Shown here: one piece after another, positions 44,232 through 54,337 of the stretch
How positions within the stretch are numbered: the first letter of the stretch is position 1
Layout of the letters: each line of letters starts with the position of its first letter
Assembly (NCBI RefSeq): GCF_014650715.1
Contig: NZ_BMVM01000003.1
Coordinates: forward strand, 535,017 to 599,016
From: Streptomyces bluensis
GTDB taxonomy: Bacteria > Actinomycetota > Actinomycetes > Streptomycetales > Streptomycetaceae
Length of the DNA: 64,000 bases
Direction of reading: 5' to 3'
Program-made: the position numbers and the translations under genes
Notes under the pieces: model-generated
Told to the model about the DNA's origin: nothing
Databases searched by the model: none
The model's input: the letters and a program-made list of their open reading frames with translations, nothing else

Positions 44232-45506
44232 ATGACGCAGTCCGGTTCGAACACCAGCCTGCGGCGGACGCTCGGGGTCGGCGACGCCGTGGTCATCGGC
44301 CTGGGGTCGATGGTCGGGGCGGGCATCTTCGCTGCCTTGGGCCCGGCGGCTGCCGCGGCCGGGTCGGGGCTCCTCCTGGGTCTCGGGGTGGCCGCACTGG
44401 TCGCCTACTGCAACGCCATGTCGTCGGCACGGCTGGCGGCGGTCTACCCCGCGTCGGGCGGCACGTATGTGTACGGGCGCGAGCGGCTCGGGGACTTCTG
44501 GGGGTATCTGGCGGGCTGGTCGTTCGTCGTCGGCAAGACGGCCTCGTGCGCGGCTATGGCCCTCACCGTGGGCGCGTACGTCTGGCCGGGTCAGGCGCAC
44601 GCCGTGGCCGTCGCCGCCGTGGTGGCGCTCACCGCGGTGAACTACGGCGGCGTCCACAAGTCCGCCTGGCTGACGCGGGTGATCGTGGCGGTGGTGCTGG
44701 CAGTCCTCGCTTCCGTGGTGGTCGTGTGTCTCGGGTCCGGGGAGTCCGATGCCGGACGGTTGGACATCGGGCTCTCGTCGGGCGCCGGTGGAGTGCTTCA
44801 GGCGGCCGGCCTGCTGTTCTTCGCGTTCGCCGGGTACGCCCGGATCGCGACCCTCGGCGAGGAGGTACGGGATCCGGCGCGCACCATCCCCCGCGCGATC
44901 CCGCTGGCGCTGGGCATCGCGCTCGTGGTGTACGCGGCGGTGGCTGTCGCCGCCCTCTCCGTGCTGGGGTCCGGCGGGCTCGGGGACGCCTCGGCACCGC
45001 TGGCCGACGCGGTCCGGGCCGCCGGCGTCCCGGGGCTCGTTCCCGTCGTGCGGGTCGGTGCCGCCGTCGCCGCGCTGGGGTCGCTGCTGGCGCTCATCCT
45101 GGGGGTCTCCCGGACGACGCTCGCCATGGCCCGCGACCGGCGTCTGCCCGGCGCCCTGGCCGCCGTGCACCCTCGCTTCCAGGTGCCGCACCGGGCGGAA
45201 CTGGCCGTCGGCACGGTGGTCGCCGTGCTGGCCGCCACCACCGACGTACGGGGCGCGATCGGTTTCTCCTCCTTCGGTGTGCTCGCGTACTACGCCATCG
45301 CCAACGCGTCGGCCTGGACGCTGAGTCCGGCTCCGGTGGCGCGGGTCGTACCGGTGGTCGGGCTCGTCGGCTGCGTCACGCTGGCGTTCGCGCTGCCCGG
45401 GGTGTCGGTGGCTGTGGGTACGGCCGTCCTGGGCGTGGGGGCGGCCGCGTATGCCGTACGGCAGTGGTGGGGCTCTCGGGGGCGGGGCAGGGCTGCGGGG
45501 AGCTGA
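44232..45506 (+). CDS. APC-superfamily amino acid permease
   Basis: The 424-residue membrane protein has about 12 hydrophobic segments. Near its N-terminus is the APC signature IGLGSMVGAGIFAALGPAAA, and GGTYVYGRERLGDFWGY matches transmembrane segment 3. The conserved FFAFAGYARIATLGEEVRDP region of segment 6 and the following loop is present. It probably imports amino acids or a related cationic compound; the substrate cannot be assigned. The start ATG is chosen because TAGGGT precedes it by 7 bases and family similarity begins there. Confidence 0.88.
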   Translation: MTQSGSNTSLRRTLGVGDAVVIGLGSMVGAGIFAALGPAAAAAGSGLLLGLGVAALVAYCNAMSSARLAAVYPASGGTYVYGRERLGDFWGYLAGWSFVVGKTASCAAMALTVGAYVWPGQAHAVAVAAVVALTAVNYGGVHKSAWLTRVIVAVVLAVLASVVVVCLGSGESDAGRLDIGLSSGAGGVLQAAGLLFFAFAGYARIATLGEEVRDPARTIPRAIPLALGIALVVYAAVAVAALSVLGSGGLGDASAPLADAVRAAGVPGLVPVVRVGAAVAALGSLLALILGVSRTTLAMARDRRLPGALAAVHPRFQVPHRAELAVGTVVAVLAATTDVRGAIGFSSFGVLAYYAIANASAWTLSPAPVARVVPVVGLVGCVTLAFALPGVSVAVGTAVLGVGAAAYAVRQWWGSRGRGRAAGS

Positions 45507-45552
45507 CGGCCGAGGCGGCTCCGCAGCGGGCACGCACACGGTGTCCGCGCGG

Positions 45553-45584
45553 CCGTGCGGTGCCGTCGGGAGGACACCGCACGG
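45553..45584. terminator. bidirectional terminator between the permease and the SUKH gene
   Basis: CCGTGCGGTG and CACCGCACGG form a 10-bp stem with a 12-base loop, directly adjoining the SUKH stop codon at 45585. Confidence 0.75.
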
Positions 45585-46151
45585 TTACGACGCCTGGGCA
45601 GCCCCCGTGCGTATCCGGAACTCCGTCCAAGGGGCCAGGTCCATCCCGTCGTTGGACTCCTCGTACCAGCCCGTGCCGGCGAGCCAGGCGTGCAGCCACT
45701 CCGTGAGGGTGGGGGCGTCCACGTACCAGGCGCGGTCGGCCGCGTCGGCGTTCGGCTCGTAGAGCAGCACCGTGCCTTCCGGGGTGCGGCAGTCCACGCA
45801 CGCGTACATTCCGCAGCCCCAGTGGGATATCGGCAGTACTTCCTCGGGCCAGGGCCACTCGGGGTCCTTACGGCCGCTCCTGCGGTTGGCGAGGTACTGC
45901 GTGACGGCGGCCGGCTCGCCGGCGGGCGGGCTGTCGAGCAGGGGCAACAGGCCGTACTCCGGGCCGAATCCCCCATCGCCTATGCGCAGGTAGAGCGCGG
46001 CGAGCAGCGGCGGCAGGGCGAAGCCCAGAGCGGACTCGGCGCGGGTGACGGTCGCCTCCTCCACGGGCGCGGGCAACGAAGGCCAGCCCCAAGGGCGGGT
46101 GGTGCGGGCCTTGTCCGCCACCCTGTCCAGCAACTGCTCGAACTCGGTCAT
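45585..46151 (-). CDS. SMI1/KNR4 (SUKH) family protein
   Basis: The 188-residue product starts MTEFEQLLDRVADKA and has the SUKH pattern: a helical N-terminus, ALGFALPPLLAALYLRIGDGGFGPEYGL (turn with conserved Leu/Pro and GDGGFG), and a later WGCGMYACVD strand. SUKH proteins are often immunity proteins for contact-dependent or polymorphic toxins, or stress-linked proteins in Streptomyces; no toxin gene is adjacent, so the role is unknown. The ATG at 46151 is preferred to an in-frame upstream extension of 38 codons. Confidence 0.8.
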   Translation of the reverse strand: MTEFEQLLDRVADKARTTRPWGWPSLPAPVEEATVTRAESALGFALPPLLAALYLRIGDGGFGPEYGLLPLLDSPPAGEPAAVTQYLANRRSGRKDPEWPWPEEVLPISHWGCGMYACVDCRTPEGTVLLYEPNADAADRAWYVDAPTLTEWLHAWLAGTGWYEESNDGMDLAPWTEFRIRTGAAQAS

Positions 46152-46190
46152 GGGTTCATGATGCAGGTCGGCACCGACACTCGGGCAGGC

Positions 46191-46213
46191 TGTGGATAAC
46201 AGGCTGTGGATAA
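46191..46213. promoter_or_regulatory. two tandem DnaA-box-like sites
   Basis: TGTGGATAA (the complement of the canonical DnaA box TTATCCACA) occurs at 46191-46199 and 46205-46213, 14 bases apart and in the same orientation, within a direct repeat GGCTGTGGATAACA/GGCTGTGGATAACT. They lie 40-62 bases upstream of the SUKH gene. The rest of the 332-base gap to the next gene shows no other recognisable element. Confidence 0.6.
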
Positions 46214-46483
46214 CTGCGCAGGCGCTCAGGCGAAGTGAACGTCCGGACCGCTCCAGGCGATGCAACGGGACGGGGAACCCGTGCAGTTGGCGATGTCCAG
46301 GACATGCCGGCGATCGTGACGCACAGACCCGTCACGGCACGGAACGCGGCGATGCCGAACGGAATCGTCTCCGAACGTTCCCGATCATGCGACAGGGTTG
46401 TTGCGGTTCCGCCTGAGCGTCTGACCAGCTGATACTTGTCTTAGCAGGTAGTGCCGTCGGAGTGACCTGGAAGGGTGTCGATC

Positions 46484-46885
46484 ATGAAGCTGTTCAACCT
46501 GCTGTTGAACATTCTGTGGCTGATCTTCTGCGGGATCTGGATGGCCATCGGCTACACGCTCGCCGCGCTGGTGTGCTTCATCCTGATCGTCACCATCCCG
46601 TTCGGCATCGCGTCGCTGCGTATCGCGGGCTTCGTCCTGTGGCCGTTCGGCCGAACCACTGTGGAGCGGCCCGATGCCGGTGCGCCGTCGTTCATCGGCA
46701 ACGTGATCTGGGTGGTCTTCGCGGGGTGGTGGCTGGCGCTCGGGCACCTGATCACGAGCATCCCGCTGTTCCTGTCGATCATCGGCATCCCGTTCGGGTG
46801 GGCCAATCTGAAGCTCATTCCGGTCTCGCTGATGCCGCTGGGACGTGAGGTGGTATCGACTGACCAGGCGTTCGGCGGACGCTGA
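46484..46885 (+). CDS. YccF domain membrane protein
   Basis: The 133-residue protein has four hydrophobic segments and two copies of the YccF motif (TIPFGIASLRIAGFVLWPFG and GIPFGWANLKLIPVSLMPLG). The function is unknown. GGAAGG lies 9 bases before the ATG at 46484, which is why it was preferred to a GTG immediately adjoining that site. Confidence 0.9.
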   Translation: MKLFNLLLNILWLIFCGIWMAIGYTLAALVCFILIVTIPFGIASLRIAGFVLWPFGRTTVERPDAGAPSFIGNVIWVVFAGWWLALGHLITSIPLFLSIIGIPFGWANLKLIPVSLMPLGREVVSTDQAFGGR

Positions 46886-46955
46886 CGACACGGTCGGCTG
46901 GTGACGATCGGGACCGTGCCGTTGAGCTGAGGGCCTTTGCGCATAGCCTCCGGTC

Positions 46956-47669
46956 ATGATTGATCATCACTTGGTCGAGGTGGGCGGAATCCGGCTGGCC
47001 TATCGGGTGTCGGGTCCGCCGGCTGCTCCGCCGGTCGTCCTGCTGCACGCGCTGGGCGAAGATGCCACAGACTGGGAGCCGGTGGTGCCCCTCCTTGCCC
47101 GCAGCCGACGCGTATACGCCCTCGACCTGCGCGGACACGGCCGAAGCGACTGGCCGGGGGACTACTCGCTCGAACTCATGCGGGCCGATGTGCTGCGGTT
47201 CCTGGACGCGCTGGGACTGGACCGCGTAGACCTGATCGGGCATTCCATGGGCGGGATCGTGGCCTACCTGCTCGCACAGGACCATCCGCAGCGGGTGACC
47301 CGACTCGTCCTGGAGGACGTGCCGGTCCCCCGTCCCCGTGAGCCCAACACCCCGACCAGGCCGGACGGCAACCTGACCTTCGACTGGGAGACGGTACCGG
47401 CCGTCAGACGGCAGATCGACCAGCCCGATCCCCGGTGGCTGGAGGGACTCAGCAGGATCACCGCCGAGACCCTCGTGGTGGCCGGCGGCCCCCGCAGCCA
47501 TGTGTCCCAGGACGGCGTCGCCGAGCTGGCCCGCCGTATCCCAGGCGCACTCATGGTCACCATCCCGGTCGGGCACCTGGTCCACCACGCAGTGCCGGAG
47601 GCGTTCACCGAGGTGGTTGCGGAGTTCTTGCCGACGGAGGAAAGCGTCCGTCCTGCCCGCCAATCATGA
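46956..47669 (+). CDS. alpha/beta hydrolase
   Basis: The 237-residue product has the alpha/beta hydrolase fold: HALGEDATDW oxyanion region, nucleophile in GHSMGG (about Ser97), and terminal GHLVHH histidine. The substrate is unknown. TAGCCT six bases before the ATG could be the -10 box of a leaderless transcript. It is convergent with htpX. Confidence 0.88.
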   Translation: MIDHHLVEVGGIRLAYRVSGPPAAPPVVLLHALGEDATDWEPVVPLLARSRRVYALDLRGHGRSDWPGDYSLELMRADVLRFLDALGLDRVDLIGHSMGGIVAYLLAQDHPQRVTRLVLEDVPVPRPREPNTPTRPDGNLTFDWETVPAVRRQIDQPDPRWLEGLSRITAETLVVAGGPRSHVSQDGVAELARRIPGALMVTIPVGHLVHHAVPEAFTEVVAEFLPTEESVRPARQS

Positions 47670-47729
47670 GCGCGCGTACAGGCGGTGACGCGGCGCTCCT
47701 GCCTTCACCGACACGTTTCTGGGGGTGTC

Positions 47730-48593
47730 CTACTGGTGGCGGCCTGCCATCTGCTCCAGACGGGCGATGCGCTCCGCCATCGGTGGGTGTGTCGAGAACA
47801 TCTTGGACAGCCCCTGGCCTGGGCGAAAGGGGTTCGCGATCATCATGTGGCTCGCGGTCTCGATACGCGGCTCCGGGGGCAGCGGAAGCTGCTTGGTGCC
47901 TGTTTCGAGCTTGCGCAGGGCGCTTGCGAGCGCCAAGGGGTCGCCGGTCAGCTGGGCGCCGGACGCGTCCGCCTCGTACTCCCGGGAGCGGCTGATGGCG
48001 AGTTGGATCAGGGACGCGGCGAGCGGGCCCAGGATCAGGATCAGCAGCATGCCGAGGATGCCCGGGCCGTCGTCGTCGTCGGAGCGGCCGATGGGGATCA
48101 GCCAGGCGAAGTTGACGAGGAACATGATCACCGAAGCGAGGGCGCCGGCCACCGAGGAGATCAGGATGTCGCGGTTGTAGACATGACTCAGCTCGTGCCC
48201 GATCACACCGCGCAACTCGCGCTCGTCCAGGAGGCGCAGGATGCCGTCGGTGCAGCACACCGCCGCATTGCGCGGGTTGCGCCCCGTCGCGAACGCGTTG
48301 GGCGCGTCCGTCGGGGAGATGTACAGGCGCGGCATGGGCTGGCGGGCCTGGGTGGAGAGTTCGCGAACCATTCGGTAGAGGGCGGGGGCCTCGAACTCGC
48401 TCACCGGGCGGGCGCGCATCGCGCGTAGAGCCAGCTTGTCGCTGTTCCAGTACGCGTACGCGTTCGTGCCGAGGGCGACGACGAGCGCCACGATGAGGCC
48501 CGTACGGCCGAAGAAGCTGCCGATGAGGATGATGAGTGCGGACAGCCCCCCGAGGAGTACGGCGGTCCTGAGCCCGTTGTGCCGGCGGTGCAC
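47730..48593 (-). CDS. htpX: membrane metalloprotease HtpX
   Basis: HtpX is a zinc endoprotease of the M48 family that removes damaged membrane proteins. The 287-residue product has the zinc motif HELSH (about residues 131-135) and the third ligand in [10 protein letters not shown], with hydrophobic segments at the N-terminus and after HELSH. The GTG at 48593 is preceded by GGAGG at 7 bases; upstream in-frame codons are not needed. Confidence 0.95.
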   Translation of the reverse strand: MHRRHNGLRTAVLLGGLSALIILIGSFFGRTGLIVALVVALGTNAYAYWNSDKLALRAMRARPVSEFEAPALYRMVRELSTQARQPMPRLYISPTDAPNAFATGRNPRNAAVCCTDGILRLLDERELRGVIGHELSHVYNRDILISSVAGALASVIMFLVNFAWLIPIGRSDDDDGPGILGMLLILILGPLAASLIQLAISRSREYEADASGAQLTGDPLALASALRKLETGTKQLPLPPEPRIETASHMMIANPFRPGQGLSKMFSTHPPMAERIARLEQMAGRHQ

Positions 48594-48813
48594 GGTACGC
48601 CCTCCAGGTCGTGCGGCAGGGGAACCCTTGCTTGCGGATGCTGCTGACTCCACTTCTCAGTGGACCCTCCCGTTCTGGTCAACGCGAGGCGAGGAGCCCT
48701 GGTTCCCTGGTGCGGGCTGGGGCGCCTTCGACCGCACGGGTGAGGGGCGGTGCCAGGCTCACGCGCGCGTGGGGGTTGAGGGTGTCTCTGCGCGCGTGGA
48801 CGGCGTACTGGAG

Positions 48814-50337
48814 TCAGAAGAGGCCGGCGTCGGAGAAGCGCAGGACCAGCTGGGGTGCTCCGGACAGAGCGATTCCCAGGACCCCGGTGAGAGCGATGGC
48901 GGCCGTCAGCGGGGCCGGTACGCGGTGCTTCTCGGGCTCCCTCTCGGGGGCACGGAACAACAGGGCCGTCCATTGGAGGTAGTAGAAGAGGGCGATCACG
49001 ACGTTGACGGCCATGACCACGGCGAGCCAGCCGAGGCCCGCGTCGACGGCCGCGGAGAAGACGGTGACCTTGGCGAAGAGGCCGATGATCCCCGGCGGGA
49101 GACCGGCGAGGCAGAGCAGGAAGAAGCCGAGGAGCAGGGCGGTGACGGGGCTGGCCGCGTACAGGCCGCGGTAGTCGCTGACGCGGTTCAGTGGCTGCGT
49201 ACGGGCCACGAGCGCGGCCACGGCGAAGGCGCCGAGGTTCACCGCCGCGTACATCAGGGCGTAGGCGACGGTGGAGCCGATCGCCTTCTGGGCGTCGTCG
49301 GAGTACGCGGCCGCGGCTATGGGTACCAGGAGGTAGCCCGCCTGGCCGACGGAGGACCACGCGAGGAGCCGGACCGCACTGTACGCGCGCGTGGACTGCT
49401 GCCGGAGGGCGCCGACGTTGCCGATGGTCATGGTGAGGGCGGCCAGCACGGCGAGGGCGGGGCCCCAGACGTCGGCGTACGACGGGAGGGCGACGACAGT
49501 GACGAGGATCAGCCCGGAGAAACCCACCGCCTTGCCGACGACCGACAGGTAGGCGGCCACGGGGAGCGGTGCTCCCACGTAGGTGTCGGGCACCCAGAAG
49601 TGGAACGGTACGGCGGCCGTCTTGAAGGCGAAGCCGATGAGGGTGAGGACGACCCCGGCCTGGGCGAGCGTGTGGAACTGACCGTCGACCTGACGGATGC
49701 TGTCGGCGATCTCGGTGAGGTAAAGGGTGCCCGTGGAGGCGTACACGAAGCTGATGCCCATCAGGCTCACGGCGGTCGCGGTGACCGACGACAGGAAGAA
49801 CTTCAGGGCGGCTTCGGAGGACCGCTTGTCGCCGTGCCGGATGCCGACAAGGGCGAAGGCGGGCAGGGAGGCCACCTCCAGGGCGACGATGAGGGTCGCC
49901 AGGTCGCGCGATGCGGGCAGGAGAGCGGCGCCCGCGGCGGACGACAGCAGCAGGAACCAGAACTCCCCTTCGGGGAGTTCCCTCTTGGCGTCCTTCAGGG
50001 CCGTCATCGACAGCAGGGCGGCGAGGAGGGCACCGCCGAGGACGAGGAACTGGATGACGAGCGCGAACCGGTCGGCCGTGTAGCTGCAGACGTTCGCGTC
50101 GCCGGTCAGGCAGAAGGTCGAGCGGTCGCCGTCCAGGAGGGGCAGCAACGCCAGGGTGGACGCGGCGAGGCCGGTGACGGACACCCAGCCGAGCAGCACC
50201 TTCTTGCTGTCGTCCACGAAGAGGTCGGCGACGAGTACGAGGAGTCCGACGACCGCCGCGATGGTGGGCGGCGCGATCGCGACCCAGTCGACGGACTGGA
50301 CCACGGACTGGGCCGCGGACTGGGCCAGGGAGCTCAT
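48814..50337 (-). CDS. nuoN: NADH-quinone oxidoreductase subunit N
   Basis: NuoN is an antiporter-like proton-pumping subunit of complex I in the membrane. The 507-residue product starts MSSLAQSAAQS and has about 14 hydrophobic segments with conserved Lys/Glu-bearing helices (KDLATLIVALEVASLPAF-like region and FKTAAVPFHFWVPD). Its ATG overlaps the nuoM stop by 4 bases. It is the last gene of the cluster. Confidence 0.97.
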   Translation of the reverse strand: MSSLAQSAAQSVVQSVDWVAIAPPTIAAVVGLLVLVADLFVDDSKKVLLGWVSVTGLAASTLALLPLLDGDRSTFCLTGDANVCSYTADRFALVIQFLVLGGALLAALLSMTALKDAKRELPEGEFWFLLLSSAAGAALLPASRDLATLIVALEVASLPAFALVGIRHGDKRSSEAALKFFLSSVTATAVSLMGISFVYASTGTLYLTEIADSIRQVDGQFHTLAQAGVVLTLIGFAFKTAAVPFHFWVPDTYVGAPLPVAAYLSVVGKAVGFSGLILVTVVALPSYADVWGPALAVLAALTMTIGNVGALRQQSTRAYSAVRLLAWSSVGQAGYLLVPIAAAAYSDDAQKAIGSTVAYALMYAAVNLGAFAVAALVARTQPLNRVSDYRGLYAASPVTALLLGFFLLCLAGLPPGIIGLFAKVTVFSAAVDAGLGWLAVVMAVNVVIALFYYLQWTALLFRAPEREPEKHRVPAPLTAAIALTGVLGIALSGAPQLVLRFSDAGLF

Positions 50338-51932
50338 CGGGTGCCTCCTGCGAGGAGCTGCTGCACGGCCGGGTCGGTCAGGCCGAGGAGTGCCGCGGGC
50401 CAGAGGCCGGCGAGGACGGTGAGCGCCACGAGCGGTGTCCAGGCGGCGAACTCGTAGGTCTGGACGTCGGTCAGTTTCGGGCTCTCCTGCGGTACGGCGC
50501 CCATGCAGACGCGGCGTACGACGACGAGCAGGTACGCGGCGGTGAGCAGGGTGCCGAACGCGGCGATCGCCATGAAGGTGAGGAAGGCGGGGCGGTTGAG
50601 GTCGTCGGCGGGCCTGAACGCGCCGAACAGCGCCAGCATCTCGCCCCAGAACCCGGCGAGGCCCGGCAGTCCGAGTGAGGCGACGGCTCCGAAGGCGAGC
50701 AGGCCGCCGAGGCGTGGCGCCTTGCCGTAGAGGGCGGCGCCGGTCTCCTGCGCGAGGGTGTCGAGGTCGGTGGTGCCCGTACGGTCCTTGAGCGCGCCGA
50801 CCAGGAAGAAGAGCAGGCCGGTGATGAGGCCGTGGGCGATGTTCGCGAACAGCGCGCCGTTCACGCCGGTCGGGGTCATCGTCGCGATGCCGAGGAGTAC
50901 GAAGCCCATGTGGCCGACGGAGGAGTAGGCGATGAGCCGCTTGAGGTCGCCCTTGGCCCCCCGCCTGGCGAGGGCGAGGCAGGCCAGCGAACCGTAGATG
51001 ATGCCGACGACCGCGAACGCCGCGAGGTACGGCGCGAAGGTCGTGAGGCCCTCGGGCGTGACCGGCAGCAGAATCCGGACGAACCCGTACGTCCCCATCT
51101 TCAGCAACACGCCGGCCAGCAGGACCGAGCCGACGGTCGGCGCCGCGGTGTGGGCGTCCGGCAGCCAGCTGTGCAGCGGCCACATCGGCGTCTTGACCGC
51201 GAGCCCGATTCCGACCGCCAAAGCGGCGATGACCTGCACGGATGTGGTGAGTGACCGGCCGTTGTCAGTGGCGAGTGCCACCATGTCGAATGTGCCTGCC
51301 TTGATTCCGATCAGGAGCAGGCCCAGCAGCATGACGACGGAGCCGAGCAGTGTGTAAAGGATGAACTTCCAGGCGGCGCGGGTCCGTTGCTCACCGCCCC
51401 AGCGGGCGATGAGGAAGTACATCGGGATGAGCACCATCTCGAACGCGAGGAAGAAGAGCAGCAGGTCGAGGACGGCGAAGGTGGCGAGGGTGCCGGACTC
51501 CAGGAGGAGCAGGAGGGAGACGAAGGCCTTCGGGGACGGGCCCGCGGCCCCCGGCGCCAGCCGCTGATGTTGCTGCTTGAAGTAGGAGTACAGCGCGCAG
51601 AGGAAGGTCAGCAGCGCGGTCAGGACCAGAAGGGGGAGGGAGATGCCGTCGATGCCGAGGTGGATGCGCACGCCGAGTGCCGGGATCCAGCTGATGTCCG
51701 TGCTGGCCTGCATCTTCGACGGATGGTCGTGGTCGAAGCCGACCGCGAGGACGATCACGGCGATGAGGACCGCACCGGTCACGGTCACGCCATGGCGGAG
51801 CACCGCCTGCTCGGGTGACTTCCCCTTCAGTCCGGGCGGGGCGGGCAGGAGAGCGGCGACGGCGCCGAGAAGCGGGCCGACGACGACGAATGCCAGAAGG
51901 AACTGCATCACGGACTCGTTGATATCGATCAC
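50334..51932 (-). CDS. nuoM: NADH-quinone oxidoreductase subunit M
   Basis: NuoM is the second antiporter-like proton-pumping subunit. The 532-residue product includes FEMVLIPMYFLIARWGGE and KTPMWPLHSWLPDAHTAAPT, with the key Glu and Lys residues. The start may be the GTG at 51932 or the ATG eight codons later at 51908; GTG is used because it lies 6 bases past the nuoL stop with GGGAGC upstream. Confidence 0.96.
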   Translation of the reverse strand: MIDINESVMQFLLAFVVVGPLLGAVAALLPAPPGLKGKSPEQAVLRHGVTVTGAVLIAVIVLAVGFDHDHPSKMQASTDISWIPALGVRIHLGIDGISLPLLVLTALLTFLCALYSYFKQQHQRLAPGAAGPSPKAFVSLLLLLESGTLATFAVLDLLLFFLAFEMVLIPMYFLIARWGGEQRTRAAWKFILYTLLGSVVMLLGLLLIGIKAGTFDMVALATDNGRSLTTSVQVIAALAVGIGLAVKTPMWPLHSWLPDAHTAAPTVGSVLLAGVLLKMGTYGFVRILLPVTPEGLTTFAPYLAAFAVVGIIYGSLACLALARRGAKGDLKRLIAYSSVGHMGFVLLGIATMTPTGVNGALFANIAHGLITGLLFFLVGALKDRTGTTDLDTLAQETGAALYGKAPRLGGLLAFGAVASLGLPGLAGFWGEMLALFGAFRPADDLNRPAFLTFMAIAAFGTLLTAAYLLVVVRRVCMGAVPQESPKLTDVQTYEFAAWTPLVALTVLAGLWPAALLGLTDPAVQQLLAGGTR

Positions 51933-51938
51933 GCCTGC

Positions 51939-53930
51939 TCACGCTCCCGTGGCGACGAGGACGGCGGCGACCGCGAGGACGACGGTGCCGGCGAGCAGCG
52001 CGCTCACATAGGTCTGCACATTGCCGGTCTGGGCGCGCCGCACGGCCGCGCCGAGCAGGCGGGGCACGGCGCCGGCGCCGTGTACGTAGGTGTCGACGAC
52101 CTCGCGGTCGAGGAACCGGACGAGGCTCGCTCCGGCCTGGACCGGCCGGACGAAGAGCGTCGTGTACACGGCGTCGAGGTGGAAGCCGACGGCCGCGTGC
52201 CGGTGCAGTGGGCCGAGCAGCAGGCGGCCCGGGTCCGCCGGGTCGGGTGCGGCGGCCACGTCTCCGTACGCGGGCGCATGGCTCGCGAGGGCCTCGGCCT
52301 CGACCTGGGCGGCGTCGCCCTCGGGGTGGGCGGCGACCGCACCCATGGGGACACGGGCCGCGAGCGCGGTGGTGTGCTTCCAGGCGCCGTAGGTCACCAG
52401 CCCGCCGACCAGGGCGAGGCCCGTGCCGAGCACGGACGTCGTGAGGGTCGGGGTCAGGTCGCGTCCGTCGAACCAGTCGGACAGGGCACCGGTGGCCAGG
52501 CCGAAGGCGAGGGACGGGACGGCGAGGAGCCACAGCACGGCGTTCATGGCCAGGGGCTGTTTGCCGTGGTCGGGGGCCTCGGCGCCCCGACCGTGGAAGG
52601 CGAGGAGCCACAGGCGCATGGCGTACGCGCCGGTGAGCAGGGCCGTGAGGAGGCCGGTGACGAGGACGATCCAGCCCGCGGCACCGGGGATGCCCTCGGC
52701 ATGGCCGGTGGCGACGTGTTCGGCTGCGCCGAGGACGGCCTCCTTGGTGAAGAAGCCGCTGAAGGGCGGGATCGCGGCGAGGGCGAGGAGCGCCACGGTC
52801 ATCGTCCAGTAGGCGTCGGGGACGCGGTCGCGCAGGCCCTTCATGCGGGATGTGGCGGCCAGCGAGTTGGTGCCGGCGGCGTGGATGATCACGCCGGCCG
52901 CGAGGAAGAGCAGCGCCTTGAAGGCGCCGTGGGACAGGAGGTGGAAGACGGCGGCACCGCGGTCGCCGACGGCGAGGGCGCCGGTCATGTAGCCGAGCTG
53001 GCCGATCGTCGAGTACGCGAGGACGCGCTTGATGTCGTCCTGGGCGAGCGCGGCGAGGCCGGAGCCGAGCATCGTGACCGCGGCCATGACGGCCATGACG
53101 AGCAGGGCCGCCGAAGAGGCGGCGAAGACCGGGAGGAGCCGGGCGATGAAGTAGACACCGGCGGCGACCATCGTCGCGGCGTGGATCAGCGCGGAGACGG
53201 GCGTGGGGCCCGCCATCGCGTCGGGAAGCCAGGTGTGGAGCGGGAACTGTGCCGACTTGCCCGCCACACCGGCCAGGAGCAGCAGGGCGATGAGCGTCGG
53301 GTGGTCGAGTCCGCCGCTCGCGACCGCGCCCAGGACGGTCGTGATGCGGAAGGACCCGGCGTCCACGGCGAGCGCGAAGATGCCGATGAGGAAGGGGACG
53401 TCGCCGAGCTTGGTGACCAGGAAGGCCTTGATGGAGGCGGCGCGGGCTTCCGGGGTCTCCCAGTAGTGGCCGACGAGGAAGTAGGAGCAGATGCCCATGA
53501 TCTCCCAGCCGACCAGCAGCACCATCAGGTCGCCGGAGTAGACGACGAGCAGCATCGCGGAGGTGAACAGGGAGACGAGAGCGGCGTACGAGGGGTAGCG
53601 CGCGTCGTCGCGCAGGTAGCCCGTCGAGTAGATCTGCACGCAGGTCGCGACCAGGCCGACCAGGACGGCGACGAGGGCGGCGAACCCGTCGATGTGCAGG
53701 GCGAGTTCGATGGGTACCGAGCCGGTGGGCGTGAGTTCGGTGGCTGCGTCGATGCTCCGGCCGCCGCCCTGGCGTAGGGCGACCAGCACGGCGAGCACGA
53801 AGGCCGCGAGGGTCGGCAGGACGGCGAGGGGACGGACGAAGCCGGGCGCCGTGCGGCCCAGGAGCAGCCCGGCCGCGGCGCCGAGGAAAGGAAGGAGGGG
53901 GACGAGGACGGCGAGGGTGGTGGTGGTCAC
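51939..53930 (-). CDS. nuoL: NADH-quinone oxidoreductase subunit L
   Basis: NuoL is the largest antiporter-like subunit, with the long lateral helix at its C-terminus. The 663-residue product has conserved [22 protein letters not shown] and [13 protein letters not shown] segments. Its GTG start overlaps the nuoK stop by 4 bases. Confidence 0.97.
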   Translation of the reverse strand: MTTTTLAVLVPLLPFLGAAAGLLLGRTAPGFVRPLAVLPTLAAFVLAVLVALRQGGGRSIDAATELTPTGSVPIELALHIDGFAALVAVLVGLVATCVQIYSTGYLRDDARYPSYAALVSLFTSAMLLVVYSGDLMVLLVGWEIMGICSYFLVGHYWETPEARAASIKAFLVTKLGDVPFLIGIFALAVDAGSFRITTVLGAVASGGLDHPTLIALLLLAGVAGKSAQFPLHTWLPDAMAGPTPVSALIHAATMVAAGVYFIARLLPVFAASSAALLVMAVMAAVTMLGSGLAALAQDDIKRVLAYSTIGQLGYMTGALAVGDRGAAVFHLLSHGAFKALLFLAAGVIIHAAGTNSLAATSRMKGLRDRVPDAYWTMTVALLALAAIPPFSGFFTKEAVLGAAEHVATGHAEGIPGAAGWIVLVTGLLTALLTGAYAMRLWLLAFHGRGAEAPDHGKQPLAMNAVLWLLAVPSLAFGLATGALSDWFDGRDLTPTLTTSVLGTGLALVGGLVTYGAWKHTTALAARVPMGAVAAHPEGDAAQVEAEALASHAPAYGDVAAAPDPADPGRLLLGPLHRHAAVGFHLDAVYTTLFVRPVQAGASLVRFLDREVVDTYVHGAGAVPRLLGAAVRRAQTGNVQTYVSALLAGTVVLAVAAVLVATGA

Positions 53931-54337
53931 GCGGTGGCCTCAGCCTTCTGGGCCGCGAGGGCTTCACTGTCAAGGCCGTCGGTGCCGCGGCCGTCGCTGT
54001 CGGGGCCGTCGCTGTCGGGGCCCTCGGCGGTGTCGCGGAGCTTGTCGATGTCCGAGGTGCCGCGGTTGCGGTACACGGCGAGCACGATCGCCAGACCGAT
54101 GCCGATCTCGGCGGCGGCGATGGCGATGGTGAACAGGGTCAGGGCCTGGCCGGAGTGCAGGGTCTCCTCGGCTGCCCTGCTGAGCCAGACGTCGAAGGCG
54201 ACGAGGTTGAGGTTGACGGCGTTGAGCATCAGCTCGACCGACATGAGGACCAGGATCGCGTTGCGGCGGGCGAGGACGCCGTACAGGCCCGTGCAGAAGA
54301 GGAGGGCGGAGAGCACGGCGGGGTAGGTGAGGTGCAT
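53927..54337 (-). CDS. nuoK: NADH-quinone oxidoreductase subunit K, with acidic repeat tail
   Basis: NuoK is a three-helix membrane subunit with two conserved glutamates ([20 protein letters not shown]). The 136-residue product is longer than the usual ~100 residues because of a C-terminal acidic tail with a repeated GPDSD unit. The ATG shares one base with the nuoJ stop. Confidence 0.95.
   Translation of the reverse strand: MHLTYPAVLSALLFCTGLYGVLARRNAILVLMSVELMLNAVNLNLVAFDVWLSRAAEETLHSGQALTLFTIAIAAAEIGIGLAIVLAVYRNRGTSDIDKLRDTAEGPDSDGPDSDGRGTDGLDSEALAAQKAEATA

Noticed and set aside
46191..46213. A chromosomal replication origin based on the two DnaA-box-like sites
   Set aside because: Only two sites, no AT-rich region, and no dnaA, dnaN or rpmH nearby; kept only as binding-site candidates.
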